Both the position numbers and the translations under genes were made by a program. Of a stretch of 64,000 nt of DNA, positions 23,747 to 33,927 are shown one piece after another. The stretch comes from Aculops lycopersici. Taxonomy: Eukaryota; Arthropoda; Arachnida; Trombidiformes; Eriophyidae. The stretch covers positions 5,339,010-5,403,009 of the forward strand of contig WNKI01000001.1 of the NCBI GenBank assembly GCA_015350385.1, written 5' to 3'. Numbering within the stretch: position 1 is the first letter of the stretch; each line of letters begins with the position of its first letter. The notes under the pieces are model-generated. The model worked only from the letters and a program-made list of their open reading frames with translations, had not been told where the DNA came from and did no database searches.

Positions 23747-24925
23747 GTAAGTCACAAGTCTATTATAATCACCATTATTATTGTTATTGTTATTAGGGCT
23801 GTAGCTGCAACTAATTGAGAGTCTGTTAGAGAACGAGAGAGCAAGAGGAATAGTTGATCAGCTAATTTGCTGGTCAATTTCTCCTCTCTCTCTCTCTCTC
23901 GCTGAGTTCATTGACGACAACAAAGATTTTTTGCAATCCTCTCTGGTGGCTATTGCTGCTGCTGTGGTGGTCAGTGAGCTCAAGGAATTAGAAAGCAGCC
24001 TGTAGAGTATCTTATCCATCTACTATCGTGGAGCTAAATGGCCAGTCAAATGGCTCGAGGCGACTGGATGGCGGATGGAAACGATGATGAGCTCACCTGT
24101 TGATCTCACCTCAGCGGCGGCGACGGTGGCAGCAGCTCTGCGGTTCGCATTCGCTTGTGGCCAATCCTCAAAGCTTATTACCTTCACACTCACAATCTAC
24201 TCGCAGTGCTGACTGTGTGGCTCCAATTTTTGAGCATGTGTGTTTCGCTTAGCCATAAGATAGGTATGCAATTGATCCACCGGAAAGCGAGAAAAATTTC
24301 CACAGGTTAACTCATGCTTACAGGTAACTTGGAAAATTAACTCGACGAGCTAACACAACGTCGCGTTGCGTCGCGTCGATATCGCATCACGCTCCTGGCG
24401 CTTGATAGAAAATAAGTTGCTCTCCGTTGGGTTTACATGCTGAATAGACCAACTAAAATTGCACAGTTGATGAGCGGAAAAGGTTTTTTTTAGAGTTTGA
24501 AGCGAGAAGAAAGAAAAGAAACTAACTCGTTTCCGGAGCTCATATCGCGCAAAATTAAGTAACAGCGAAATCGATTGCTTTGTCCATATTGCATAATATT
24601 CTTTTGGTTTTGCAAACGATTGCACGCTGAAAATGAACAATCGTTTGGTTAGACGAGCCCCTAACTGGACACTTTTGCTTCCTTTGGATACGCAATCTAG
24701 TTGAGTCGAGAGCTTGGGATACGAAATCTACTGGAGGAAAAGAACTCGAGTTAGCTGACTGCAGGACTGAGGGATTCCAGAATGGCCGAGTTGCTCGAAG
24801 AGCGAGAAAAATGTCTATCTGAGATGAAATATCGGCAGCCAGTAAGAAGAGGGGAGGGCGAGGAGGTTTTAGTAGTTATTATTACATCAGCCAGAGGTTA
24901 GCGTGAAAGTGTAACGCCTGCTATT

Positions 24926-24991
24926 GACTACCTGTTGAGCGGACGTAACGGAAGCGCCGAGTTGCGTCTCAAATTGGTCCAACAGGTAGTC
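24926..24991. repeat. Head-to-head CAACAGGTAGTC pair
   Basis: GACTACCTGTTG at 24926-24937 and its exact reverse complement at 24980-24991, separated by 42 bp. Both copies contain the motif over-represented across the region, so this could be a paired protein-binding site rather than a structural hairpin. Confidence 0.8.
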
Positions 24992-25199
24992 GAGTTGTTA
25001 GCCATCCAGACAACTGTAGGCGACTCCGTGTGAGATTCTAATCTACTTTTGTGCAACGGTCGGAGCTCCGAGGGCCTCTTCCCTCGGCTACTTGGGATTT
25101 TCGATTCCATTTACTACGAAGTCGACCACGACTATGGCCACTATCTAAGACTGGCGTCTTGACGATAGAATAGAGACGAGCGGAGAAGAATGGCCATAA

Positions 25200-25202
<3 letters not shown>

Positions 25203-25251
<49 letters not shown>

Positions 25252-25256
25252 GTACG
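25203..25256. repeat. (GA)n microsatellite then GTACGTACG, at gap edge
   Basis: About 46 bp of GA repeat lead into GTACGTACG and then N. The same combination of GA/CT and ACGT repeats flanks the gap at 13.7 kb. The other side of this gap is (AT)n at about 25773-25802. Confidence 0.95.
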
Positions 25257-25766
25257 NNNNNNNNNNNNNNNNNNNNNNNNNNNNNNNNNNNNNNNNNNNN
25301 NNNNNNNNNNNNNNNNNNNNNNNNNNNNNNNNNNNNNNNNNNNNNNNNNNNNNNNNNNNNNNNNNNNNNNNNNNNNNNNNNNNNNNNNNNNNNNNNNNNN
25401 NNNNNNNNNNNNNNNNNNNNNNNNNNNNNNNNNNNNNNNNNNNNNNNNNNNNNNNNNNNNNNNNNNNNNNNNNNNNNNNNNNNNNNNNNNNNNNNNNNNN
25501 NNNNNNNNNNNNNNNNNNNNNNNNNNNNNNNNNNNNNNNNNNNNNNNNNNNNNNNNNNNNNNNNNNNNNNNNNNNNNNNNNNNNNNNNNNNNNNNNNNNN
25601 NNNNNNNNNNNNNNNNNNNNNNNNNNNNNNNNNNNNNNNNNNNNNNNNNNNNNNNNNNNNNNNNNNNNNNNNNNNNNNNNNNNNNNNNNNNNNNNNNNNN
25701 NNNNNNNNNNNNNNNNNNNNNNNNNNNNNNNNNNNNNNNNNNNNNNNNNNNNNNNNNNNNNNNNNN
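25257..25766. other. Assembly gap (510 N)
   Basis: A run of N inside the ZP-domain gene. It lies between an exon with the first part of a ZP domain and the exon with the membrane segment, so missing exons may be hidden in it. Confidence 1.
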
Positions 25767-25768
25767 GA

Positions 25769-25805
<37 letters not shown>

Positions 25806-25854
25806 TTAGATTGCAACAAGTTGACTAACGGTATAACCAAAATAAACCAAACAG

Positions 25855-28681
25855 GACGTCGCAATCCTTCCCGCCTCCCTACTCAACAAGTGGCAGTGCA
25901 GACGGGGCCCTGTCGCCATTCGAGCTCGTTGATCCAACAACAGGTAGCAAGGCAACGGGAACGGAGAGTAAAAATAGGGACCCAGGCACAACGGGCAACA
26001 TCGAGTCTTTGAGCGATAATCTGATTGTGGCGCCACCAATTGGCGGCCATGGGAGTAGCAACAAGTTGCTACTGCCAACTCAAACTCACGACAACTTGCA
26101 AGATCCAAAAGGTGCCAACATGCAACTCAATCCCTACATATCACGAGTGACTCCCGGTTACGGCAGCTACGGTGGAGGTGGCTCCATTGCGCCATCGGGT
26201 GGGAGTCAACAAAATAGTGGCAAACTCTTGTTGCCGCCATCAAATCGACAGCCAGCTGATATATTTAACAGCCGCAACTCGATCATTTCTTCAAATGGAG
26301 ACAATGATCTTATGAGCAACAACGATTCCATTCTAACTGGGAACAGAGGATTTCCAATACGTTCAATGCCATCGGGTCAGAGTGGTGGAACCTTTTTCGA
26401 GCGACTCTCAAGTATTGAGTTGTTATTCTTGATCTCATCTTTGATGTTTCTAGTCCTGCTTGCTCTCGGACTTGCTGGAAGTTATCTGTGCTTCCGGCGT
26501 CGCGAGGGCCGAAGGTCGGGCCTACCAGGTGGTGTTGTTGGCGGAAGCGGTGGCGGCGGCGGCACGAGAAGTCGCTCGGCCCAGCAACAGGTTGGCGCTA
26601 TATTGGGACGAAAGAGGAGAGTTCCCCAAGCTACTGCTGCCCTCAGAAGATATCACCAAGCGCCTCACCTTCATTATGCAACCAATATTCCAATTCACGC
26701 GACTTACGATGGTGGCAGTGGTAATCCCGCCAACACAAGTCTCTATAGTCATTACCATAACTTACCTGTCGCCTCAGCCACAGGCGCCCCCTCCTCCTCC
26801 TCGCCTGAGAGCGACGTTTCAAATCGCGGCCTTCTAGCTAGTCATCAATTGCGAGCAAGCGGAACCCACTTTGCTCAGTACGTGAATCCTCTAGAGCAAT
26901 CCTATGCACCATATGGGCAACAGCAGCAACAGCCACAGGTTGCATTTGGCTGCCACCCTCACAACCATCAACTACACCACCATCACTCGGCGGCAGTTCT
27001 ACCGCCACCTGTTGCCCGGAAACCAAAGATGGCCAGTGGCCAGCCCAAGGGAGCCGCGGTGATCGGGAGGCGGGATACGGCCGCCTTTTATGGTTACGGC
27101 GGGGGCGTGGCGCCATACTCCAGTCTGACCGGAAGACAGCCAATGAAGAGTAGCGGCCAATCGGAGCTACTCATTCCCACCTACTCTAGAACAACTTTGA
27201 GGAGCGTGGGAAAACCAAAGAGAAGTTCGGTTAGACAGCAGGTGCCTAATGAAGACTACCCTGGCGCACAGTCGACCGGAAGCAAGTCGCAAATGCTAGG
27301 TGGCAATCAATATGGTTGGCCACCGCAGGTGGACACAAGCCACCTTCTACACAATAACAGTAATGATAATAACAATAATTACAATCACCAACAATTTCAC
27401 CATAGCAACTTGTTGCGCGCCAAGTCACTAGCTTCAGTTGTTGTGCCCCAAGGGGAACATGGCGCTAGCGATCCATTTGATGCTAATCTCAAGCAACAGC
27501 GGCTACGTTTCGAACGAGATAGACTCAGTCATCGGCAGAGGCACCACTACTTTTCGGGCGAGGGTTTGGATAGCGGAACGGGCGTGGCTCGAAGAGGGCG
27601 AAACGAAGATGGTGCCTGTAGTGATAGTGAGACTGAACCGGGACAAGCAACAAGTGGGTTCAGGTCAAGTGATATTGATGATTTGAATAATCAAACAACA
27701 AAAGTTAAAACGGAGAATGAGGATTTGAGTACCTCCAGGCGACAAGAGGAGCGACCAAAATTGTTACTTAAAAGCATCGAGGATTCATTTATCACAAATC
27801 TAACGGAAGTTTATGAGCAAGAGTATAAGATGAAGGATACAAGGCGGCCGTTGTCGTTGATGGCGTGGCAGTCGATGCAACCAACGGGCTCGAGCAACAG
27901 ACGGAGGGGCGATGGGCCCGACGATAGAGCCAACACTGGTTCCTCCGCTTCAGCGTCGCCCTTGTCGAATTTGAACCCACAGGAAGTGGCAAGGGCCGGA
28001 AGTGGCGGGTTGCGAGACGGTAATGATGGCTCACCTATTGATGTTGATGCCAGTGACTCTATGAACCCTTCGTATTTATCCTCAAACAGAGCAAAATTGC
28101 GCTCGCTGACCGAATTGGACGTGGATTTTGCCAAATCAATGCCATTCTTTTCCACACCAACTTCGTCCTCGAATATCGATCAACAAAAGGAGCTGCCGGC
28201 GCAACAACAGCAGAGACAGGTAGCTGATAGTCCAACCATCGTGACCCTCGAGGCTAGGCGGCCGTTTAGATCTTCACCAGAAGCGGGAGTGAGCGGTAAC
28301 GCCGGCTCCTTGGACTCGCCCGACTTCATGGTCTCACCTGAGTACGACTGTGTGCCGGTCAGCTTGCCATCGACAAGTGGCACCGAACATCACACTTCAT
28401 CAGCAGGCGACAGGCAACAGGTGGTTGCTGGCAAAGTGGAAGATAATTACCAAAAAACAGTTAGCATGACGAAAGTATCCACAAGCTCGACGCTAAGCGA
28501 AACGGAAGCAACAAGTGGAGGCGGAAGTGGCAGCGGCAGCAACTCTACAAGTGCCACTGTAATCAATTCTCCTTACGATTCCCATTACAATGGACCAAAG
28601 ATCCTTAAGTTGCAATCGCCAACGAGCTCGCAGCCTAACTCGCCAACTAGATTAACGCACAATTCAGACTCCTATGTATAG
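25855..28681 (+). CDS. ZP-domain transmembrane protein, last exon (TM and long cytoplasmic tail)
   Basis: The exon starts after AAACCAAACAG, one base completing a codon, and encodes 941 residues to the stop. About 187 residues, rich in Gly, Ser and Asn, precede a single transmembrane segment (LLFLISSLMFLVLLALGLAG, about exon residues 188-212). A stop-transfer FRRREGRR follows. The roughly 730-residue tail is low-complexity: Gly-rich, Gln runs, His clusters, and Ser-rich acidic stretches near exon residues 545-590. It ends in SDSYV, whose last three residues (S-Y-V) fit a class I PDZ ligand. Such a tail is much longer than in typical ZP proteins. Assignment to the ZP gene rests on order and strand; the joining exon is missing. 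It could be a separate type I membrane protein. Confidence 0.7.
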
Positions 28682-28857
28682 AACTCAATTAGAACATATT
28701 ATATTGCATTGTATTGTATTGAATCGAATTGAATTTGTTGCATCTGTTTCTTTGTTTTGGTTGAATTTTTTCACCTTACTCTCGCACTAGAACCGAATCC
28801 AAAATTCAGAAGCGAGTTATTTGTTGCTGTTGTTATCGTTGTTATCAGTTTTTTGCA

Positions 28858-28863
28858 AATAAA
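28858..28863 (+). terminator. Polyadenylation signal AATAAA of the ZP gene
   Basis: A canonical hexamer about 180 bp downstream of the stop at 28681. Confidence 0.55.
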
Positions 28864-30161
28864 AGGCATACTGTTACCATTACTCAAAGCTCCCTACTCA
28901 TCTCTTACAATGCTCCTTTGTTGCTGAATCAACTAGAAATAGCTCATCATTTAAATGAGAGGGCGAGGGAGAGAGAGAGAGGCATTCGCAAAATAATGAG
29001 TGTTAATCTGCTTGTTGCATCTGGTAAAATTGTTTAATCTACATCTGCACTATGTGCCAACTTGGCTTGCTTGGCAACCTTGTCCCTTTTCCCTAATTAC
29101 AGCGTATATTTTCCTACTATCCTTTACAGAGTCAGTGCACTAATTCTTGCAACTAACTCACTCAATCTAGAATGGAGAGACGGCGCCACTGAGCGCTAAG
29201 ATAACATTGAATAACTTAGGATAGAGCGCGCGCATAGTTTTAGCTCACACAGCGAGGTCATGTGTTTGCGTTTGCACATTTTAGTGCGCACATCAACGAG
29301 CTCTGGTTGGAAAGTAGAGTGCGAGTTTACTATGTAAGTGTTGCGTAGTAGTGGTGGCGGTGGTGGTAGTCGTCGTCGTCGTTGTAGTGATAGTAGTATT
29401 GGTGGTATTGAGCAAGCAAAGCGGCATTCTAACACCACACACTCGGCATTGAACGCAAAGTCTAGTCGAGTTGAGTCGCCAAGCGAGCGAGCGAGCGAGC
29501 CAATGAGTGAAGCGCACGACGACGAATGCCATTCGAGTCTTGCGCTCGTTCGTGTCTCTCGATTCAGTTTGTTCATTTCGTTCGTGCTCTCTTCCTATTT
29601 GTTTTGTTTTATTAGTTTGTTGTACAAATAGTTTTAGAAAATATAATTCACCTGAAGACAAGTTACCTATCAATCACCTCAAGTTGCAATTGCTTATTAG
29701 AAAACACACACACACAAGAGGTGCAAATAACTAGCAAAATCTCGCTAGCTAGCTGGCAAGCTAAGCGCGGCAAGCTAGCCACAACGGCAACAACGAACGA
29801 GCAACAAGTGCAAGCCCTTTCGTCCCTTTTACGTGCATGCAGAGAGTAACCAAAACCAAGCGCAAGTGCAAGTTATCATCACTTCATCCTTCGTTGTCGA
29901 CCCTACCAAGAGCAAGATCAAGGATAGTCGCTACCTGTTGTCGCTAATCAGAGTTTTCAATTAGAGCTTCTCTTTTTACATGTGCGAAAATATACACTTC
30001 AATCTATTTTATCATTAAACAGAAGAAGATAATCCTCTCGTCAAGGCCCAATATTAGGACCATGAGATGTGATCTTGGTTTTTATGATTGTCGTCGTGGT
30101 CGTTGTTGCATCCAATTAACCAACGAAATGAGAGCAAATTACACGTGCGAATTGAAATGAA
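28864..30161. other. Intergenic region, 5' side of the CUB/LDLa gene
   Basis: No gene is supportable. The region contains a GA run near 28968, a GTCGTC/GGTGGT repeat at about 29348-29385, a short CA run at 29704 and CAACAGGT at 29933. It probably holds the promoter and 5' UTR of the gene beginning at 30162. Confidence 0.4.
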
Positions 30162-30948
30162 ATGAATACTAAACTCGATGATCTCAGCCGAAAAAGTCCA
30201 CAATTTTTACACAACAAAAATCCTAGCCAAAGTGGCGCAAGCAACAAGTTGCCAGAATGTGAGCCACTAAATGAGCAGCCGCTAAATGGCCACCTGACTT
30301 TGGTCAATGAATCAAGCAGGTGGTTGGTCTCTTTATCTGCAAAAGTTTCCCCCCTTAGAAAAGGAAGTCGCCATTTCCTCCACCATCACCATAAGCGAAG
30401 GACGCGAACAAGAATCAGATGGATGAGTGTAGAATCGAAAGATTTGCAAGAAGAAGAAGAAGAATACGAATTCGAAGAAGTAGTTTGTGGATTCCGAAAC
30501 CAATTATCGAATAATCAGCATTTGAATCTAAGAAAAGAGCAAAAAGCCTCCAAGTCTTTCAACATCCCAGTCAATTTGTCACGTTGCTCGTCTGAATGCC
30601 ACTCGTCATCAAGAAGCAAGAATAGAAGAAGAAGAGGAAGAGGAAGAGATACCTCAAGTTGCGCCAAAATCAAGTCATCAATATCAATCTATTCCCCGTT
30701 GTTCTTGTTATTTTTCCTTATATTCCCGCTCCAATTATCTAGTGCCAGTCCGTCGTCGTCGCCTTCGCAGTCAAGCTTCCGGCGGCATCATCAACAGTCG
30801 CACAGACAGCATCAGCCACAAGTGGCGGTTGAGTCACATGCGTTTGAGAGTGAGAACCTCCGTTTTGCTCGTGAATTGGCGCGAGGAAGTGAAGCGAGTC
30901 AAGGATCAGCGCCATCGATGAGTCATCATGAGGTCCCCTACACAACGT
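30162..30948 (+). CDS. CUB/LDLa membrane protein, exon 1
   Basis: This is the first coding exon found. The ATG at 30162 opens about 180 residues of basic, low-complexity sequence before a hydrophobic segment (IYSPLFLLFFLIFPLQLSSA) that looks like a signal peptide. No Met lies close to the hydrophobic segment; the nearest upstream one is at about 30424. Either the protein has an unusual N-terminal extension or the true start lies in another exon. Ser- and His-rich sequence follows. The exon ends at CGT/GTGAGT in phase 1, which matches the acceptor at 31121 and creates a Phe codon across the junction. Confidence 0.55.
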
Positions 30949-31121
30949 GTGAGTATTCAATCTCTTTCTACCCTCAACAACCGCATGATATAATTGATAA
31001 CACTTGAAATGATTGACGCTTGAGTTGTTTGGATGGTTGCACAATTGAAACCGATGACTAATCTCTCGAACTCAACTCAAACTCAACTACAATTTCCTCG
31101 ACATAAATAACCACATAAAAG

Positions 31122-31293
31122 TCCACGTGACGCGCGCCTGCGAGTGGAAGAGCAACCTGTTCGTGCCCAAGTCCAATGACATCCACTTTGCGCAACCAGA
31201 AGAAACAAGTGGACAAGCAGCTAATGGTGACCCACAGCAACCACTTGTTGGCGCAGCCGAAGTGCCCCACGTTGTCTACGAGCTGAACCAACA

Positions 31294-31325
<32 letters not shown>

Positions 31326-31493
31326 AGCTGAGCTCGCGGGCAACAGGTGGTGGTGGCGGCGAGCAACAGCCAGACTTCGGCCACTTCCCTCTGGCAACGC
31401 AGGCAACGAGGACGCTGCTTAGCACCAGCAGCAAGGCGCTTGTCTTGTCCCTTCCCGTGGTTATGGGCCAATCGTTTGGCGGCTTTGAGCCAG
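31122..31493 (+). CDS. CUB/LDLa membrane protein, exon 2
   Basis: It is joined in frame to exon 1 (acceptor ACATAAAAG, phase 1). It begins HVTRACEWKSNLFVP, which has the look of an extracellular Cys/Trp module, possibly the start of a CUB domain. A Gln tract encoded by mixed CAG and CAA (about 31291-31328) and Gly-rich sequence follow. It ends at GCCAG/GTAAGT in phase 1. The next exon found (33586) starts in phase 0, so at least one exon in between is unresolved. Confidence 0.5.
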
Positions 31494-32158
31494 GTAAGTT
31501 CACGCTCTCGTTTTCCTCTTCGTTCGTTCGTTCGTTCGATTGAGTTTAGTTTAGTTTGGTTTAGTTAATTTTGGTTGCTAGTTTATTTGAGAGCTTTGCC
31601 AGCTAGCTCACTGGGCACAGACCATGCTGAAGCTGGCAAATTTTTCCTCGCGCGGTTTGCACTTGGTGCTCCAGTGGTCAGCTTGTGGGCCACTCGCCAC
31701 AAAGTCTGCAAACTCTCAAGCTTTGTAAAATTTTATGCGCTCTCTCGCTCGCCAAACCCAAAGGAAAAATCATCGCTAGCCACCAAACTTCGTGCCGCTG
31801 GACTCTTGAGAAAGAAACTCGTCGTCGTTTTCAGCTTGCCGACCAACAAAGTAAGTGGCCGACCCACCGAGAGTCAAGTTGAGCAGAGTTTGGCAAAGAG
31901 CCCGAAAGAAGGAGCGAGACAACAAGTGGTTGCTCACGTTTACCTGCGAGCAAACTGAAGCGACCCACGAATGGCCTGTGAGCAAAAATTCCTTTCGCCT
32001 TCCTTCCTCCTTTTCTCTCTCTCTCTCTCTCTTTTACTCACTCACTCTATTGCTCTCTTGTCTATCCAATATCTAGCCAACGAATGGCCGGCCAATCAAT
32101 AGTAGCAGCGGCGGCGGCGACGGCCGGAGTAGTAGGCGGACGAGTTGGTCAGTTCGTT

Positions 32159-32198
32159 TTAGTTCAATTCTATCCCAAAAGGAATAGAATTGAACTAA
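32159..32198. repeat. Inverted repeat, 15-bp arms
   Basis: TTAGTTCAATTCTAT (32159-32173), a 10-nt loop, and its exact reverse complement (32184-32198). It lies within an intronic stretch of the CUB/LDLa gene. Confidence 0.8.
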
Positions 32199-33469
32199 GC
32201 TCGTCGCGCGCCTTGTGGCTTCCAATCGATTTCCAGGTGAGCTTTTCTCTCCGCCGCTAACTGCCGGAAAGTCCCGAGGCGAAAGGCGCTCTGTCGAGAT
32301 TAAAGAGCGGGAGGCTCGAGGGAAGAGAGGCGCTCGCATTTGCTCTTTTACTTACCTGGCTGCTTGTCTACCTGCCGATATCTTGTCGCTCTTGCCAACG
32401 CTACTCTGGCCGCTGGTCACTTCAAGCAGCCGGACCAAAGAGGGGAGTTGGGGACGAGCGCCGAGGTTGTCGACGTTCCGCGTTGGCCATCAATAGTTTT
32501 ACCTTTTTTGCCTTACGTTTACCTTTGCGAGTCACTCGGTCTCGCTGCAAATGTACTGAGCCGAGGGAATCTGTGTGGCGACCGTCAATTTGTGGTGACG
32601 CAAGTGGCAATCCAATTGACTGGTTGCAAAAGAATCCGCCAACCACTAAAGTCGTCGCGCGACGCCCGCTTTCTCTCTCTCTCTCTCTTGCTCTTTTAGC
32701 TCGATTCTTTTCTCTTTCTCTCGAATGCTCGCTCTTTGGAACGTAGGAAAAATACAGTCGCCGTCTTCGTCGTCGATGGGGCGACGCGAGCCGATTCTGT
32801 TTGTCGGAACAATCCACAAGTGGCGGTGGAATGAGTCACAACATTGTCGTCATTGTTGTCGCCGTCGCCGCAGCCACCAACTACCTGTTGCCTGCTCCGA
32901 TTGTTGTCGCCTCGCTCACTTGGCCGTGGCCGACGAGCGGCCAACAAGAGACTGCGTTGCAATTGGTTACGACTTTGCCCCCAGATCTGATTGCGCAACA
33001 GTGGCAGGTAGTTCGAGAGAGAAAAGTCACAATAGCCGGACACAGTGAGAGTTGCGGGCGGGCGGGCGAGTCGGAAATTATGCAACGGGTCGCTGTGGCT
33101 CGCGAGCTCAAGTGGCCGACTGGCGGCGGCGACGACTCGAGGATTAGCAACCTCTTGAAGGTCTTTGTGTTGTTGTCTTTTATCGCAATCAACTCTCTTG
33201 TTTACTCGTCATAGTGGTCGTCCCTTTCTCTCTCGGGCTGCTAGCTGCAGTTAAGATGACCAAAGCCAAGTCTCGACTATTTAAAAGCCAACTTGCTCTC
33301 GAGTTGCCACCAATCAAAGTCATCGCTGCCGCTCCTGCTCATTTGCCTCGCCGCGCATACAGCTTCTAGCTTGAAGAGCAGCTTCAGTTCAGAGAGAGGA
33401 ACTTGGACAACGCAAATGAGCAACAACAATGGAAACTGAGTGGCGGCGTGAGGACACGAGCACAATGGA

Positions 33470-33499
33470 CGATACGCGAGTTCGCCGAGTCGCGTATCG
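33470..33499. repeat. Inverted repeat, 10-bp arms
   Basis: CGATACGCGA (33470-33479) and its reverse complement TCGCGTATCG (33490-33499) around a 10-nt loop, directly followed by a CACCTGTTG motif at 33500-33508. Confidence 0.6.
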
Positions 33500-33585
33500 C
33501 ACCTGTTGATCGCTGATCGTAGCCAGCTAGCTTGCCGGTTGGTTGGTTGGCTGACCAACAAAAGTGTCTACTAATCTACCTGCAG

Positions 33586-33927
33586 CCTCCGACTAAACTG
33601 ACTGCTAACATAACGAACCAGTTAGCAAGGGAAATGGAGAAACTAACCATAACTTTACTATTATTCAAACCCACAACCCAAACTCGAGCAGCCTGCTCCA
33701 TCAGACTCATAGTGCCGCGAAATATGCGCATCCTGGCCAAGCTAACGTCGCGCCGATTGTCCTTTGCCCAAGAGCAACAGCAGCAGCAACAGCAACAACA
33801 ACCACCATCTCAACTACAACCGCAATTCATGTCGCCCTACGAAGCCTACCTGCAAAGTCTTGCAAGCAACAACCTCAACCAACAGCAAGTCAACTTCAAC
33901 AACCAGCAACAGCCGCCAAGTTTATGG
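33586..33927 (+). CDS. CUB/LDLa membrane protein, CUB-containing exon
   Basis: The acceptor TCTACCTGCAG at 33585 and donor TATGG/GTAAGT at 33927 bound an exon in phase 0 at both ends. It encodes ACSIRLIVPRNMRILAKLTS, matching the CUB pattern of a Cys followed by an I-x-a/v-P-x-g/n-x-r-I-x-l-x-f strand pair. A Gln-rich insertion and a Tyr/Asn/Gln-rich stretch follow. CUB domains mediate extracellular protein interactions. The CUB call is by pattern only. Confidence 0.5.

Larger units (their letters stand above)
23747..25854 (+). other. Intronic stretch of the ZP gene, containing the 510-N gap
   Basis: At least one coding exon must lie here: the previous exon ends in phase 0 while the next begins with the third base of a codon. 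I could not find the ZP-C sequence in the readable bases. It may be inside the gap. A 12-bp inverted pair of CAACAGGTAGTC lies at 24926-24937 and 24980-24991. Confidence 0.45.
31494..33585 (+). other. Intronic stretch with at least one unresolved exon
   Basis: Phase mismatch between the flanking exons requires an additional exon that I cannot identify. The readable open frames here are repeat-driven. The stretch contains the 15-bp-arm inverted repeat at 32159-32198 and a 10-bp-arm one at 33470-33499. Confidence 0.35.

Noticed and set aside
29196..29673. 126-codon frames on the - strand with Thr runs
   Set aside because: Arise from GTG/GTC triplet repeats at about 29348-29385.
32801..33214. 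137-codon frame with a hydrophobic start
   Set aside because: Composition is similar to neighbouring frames; no consensus splice phase with neighbours.
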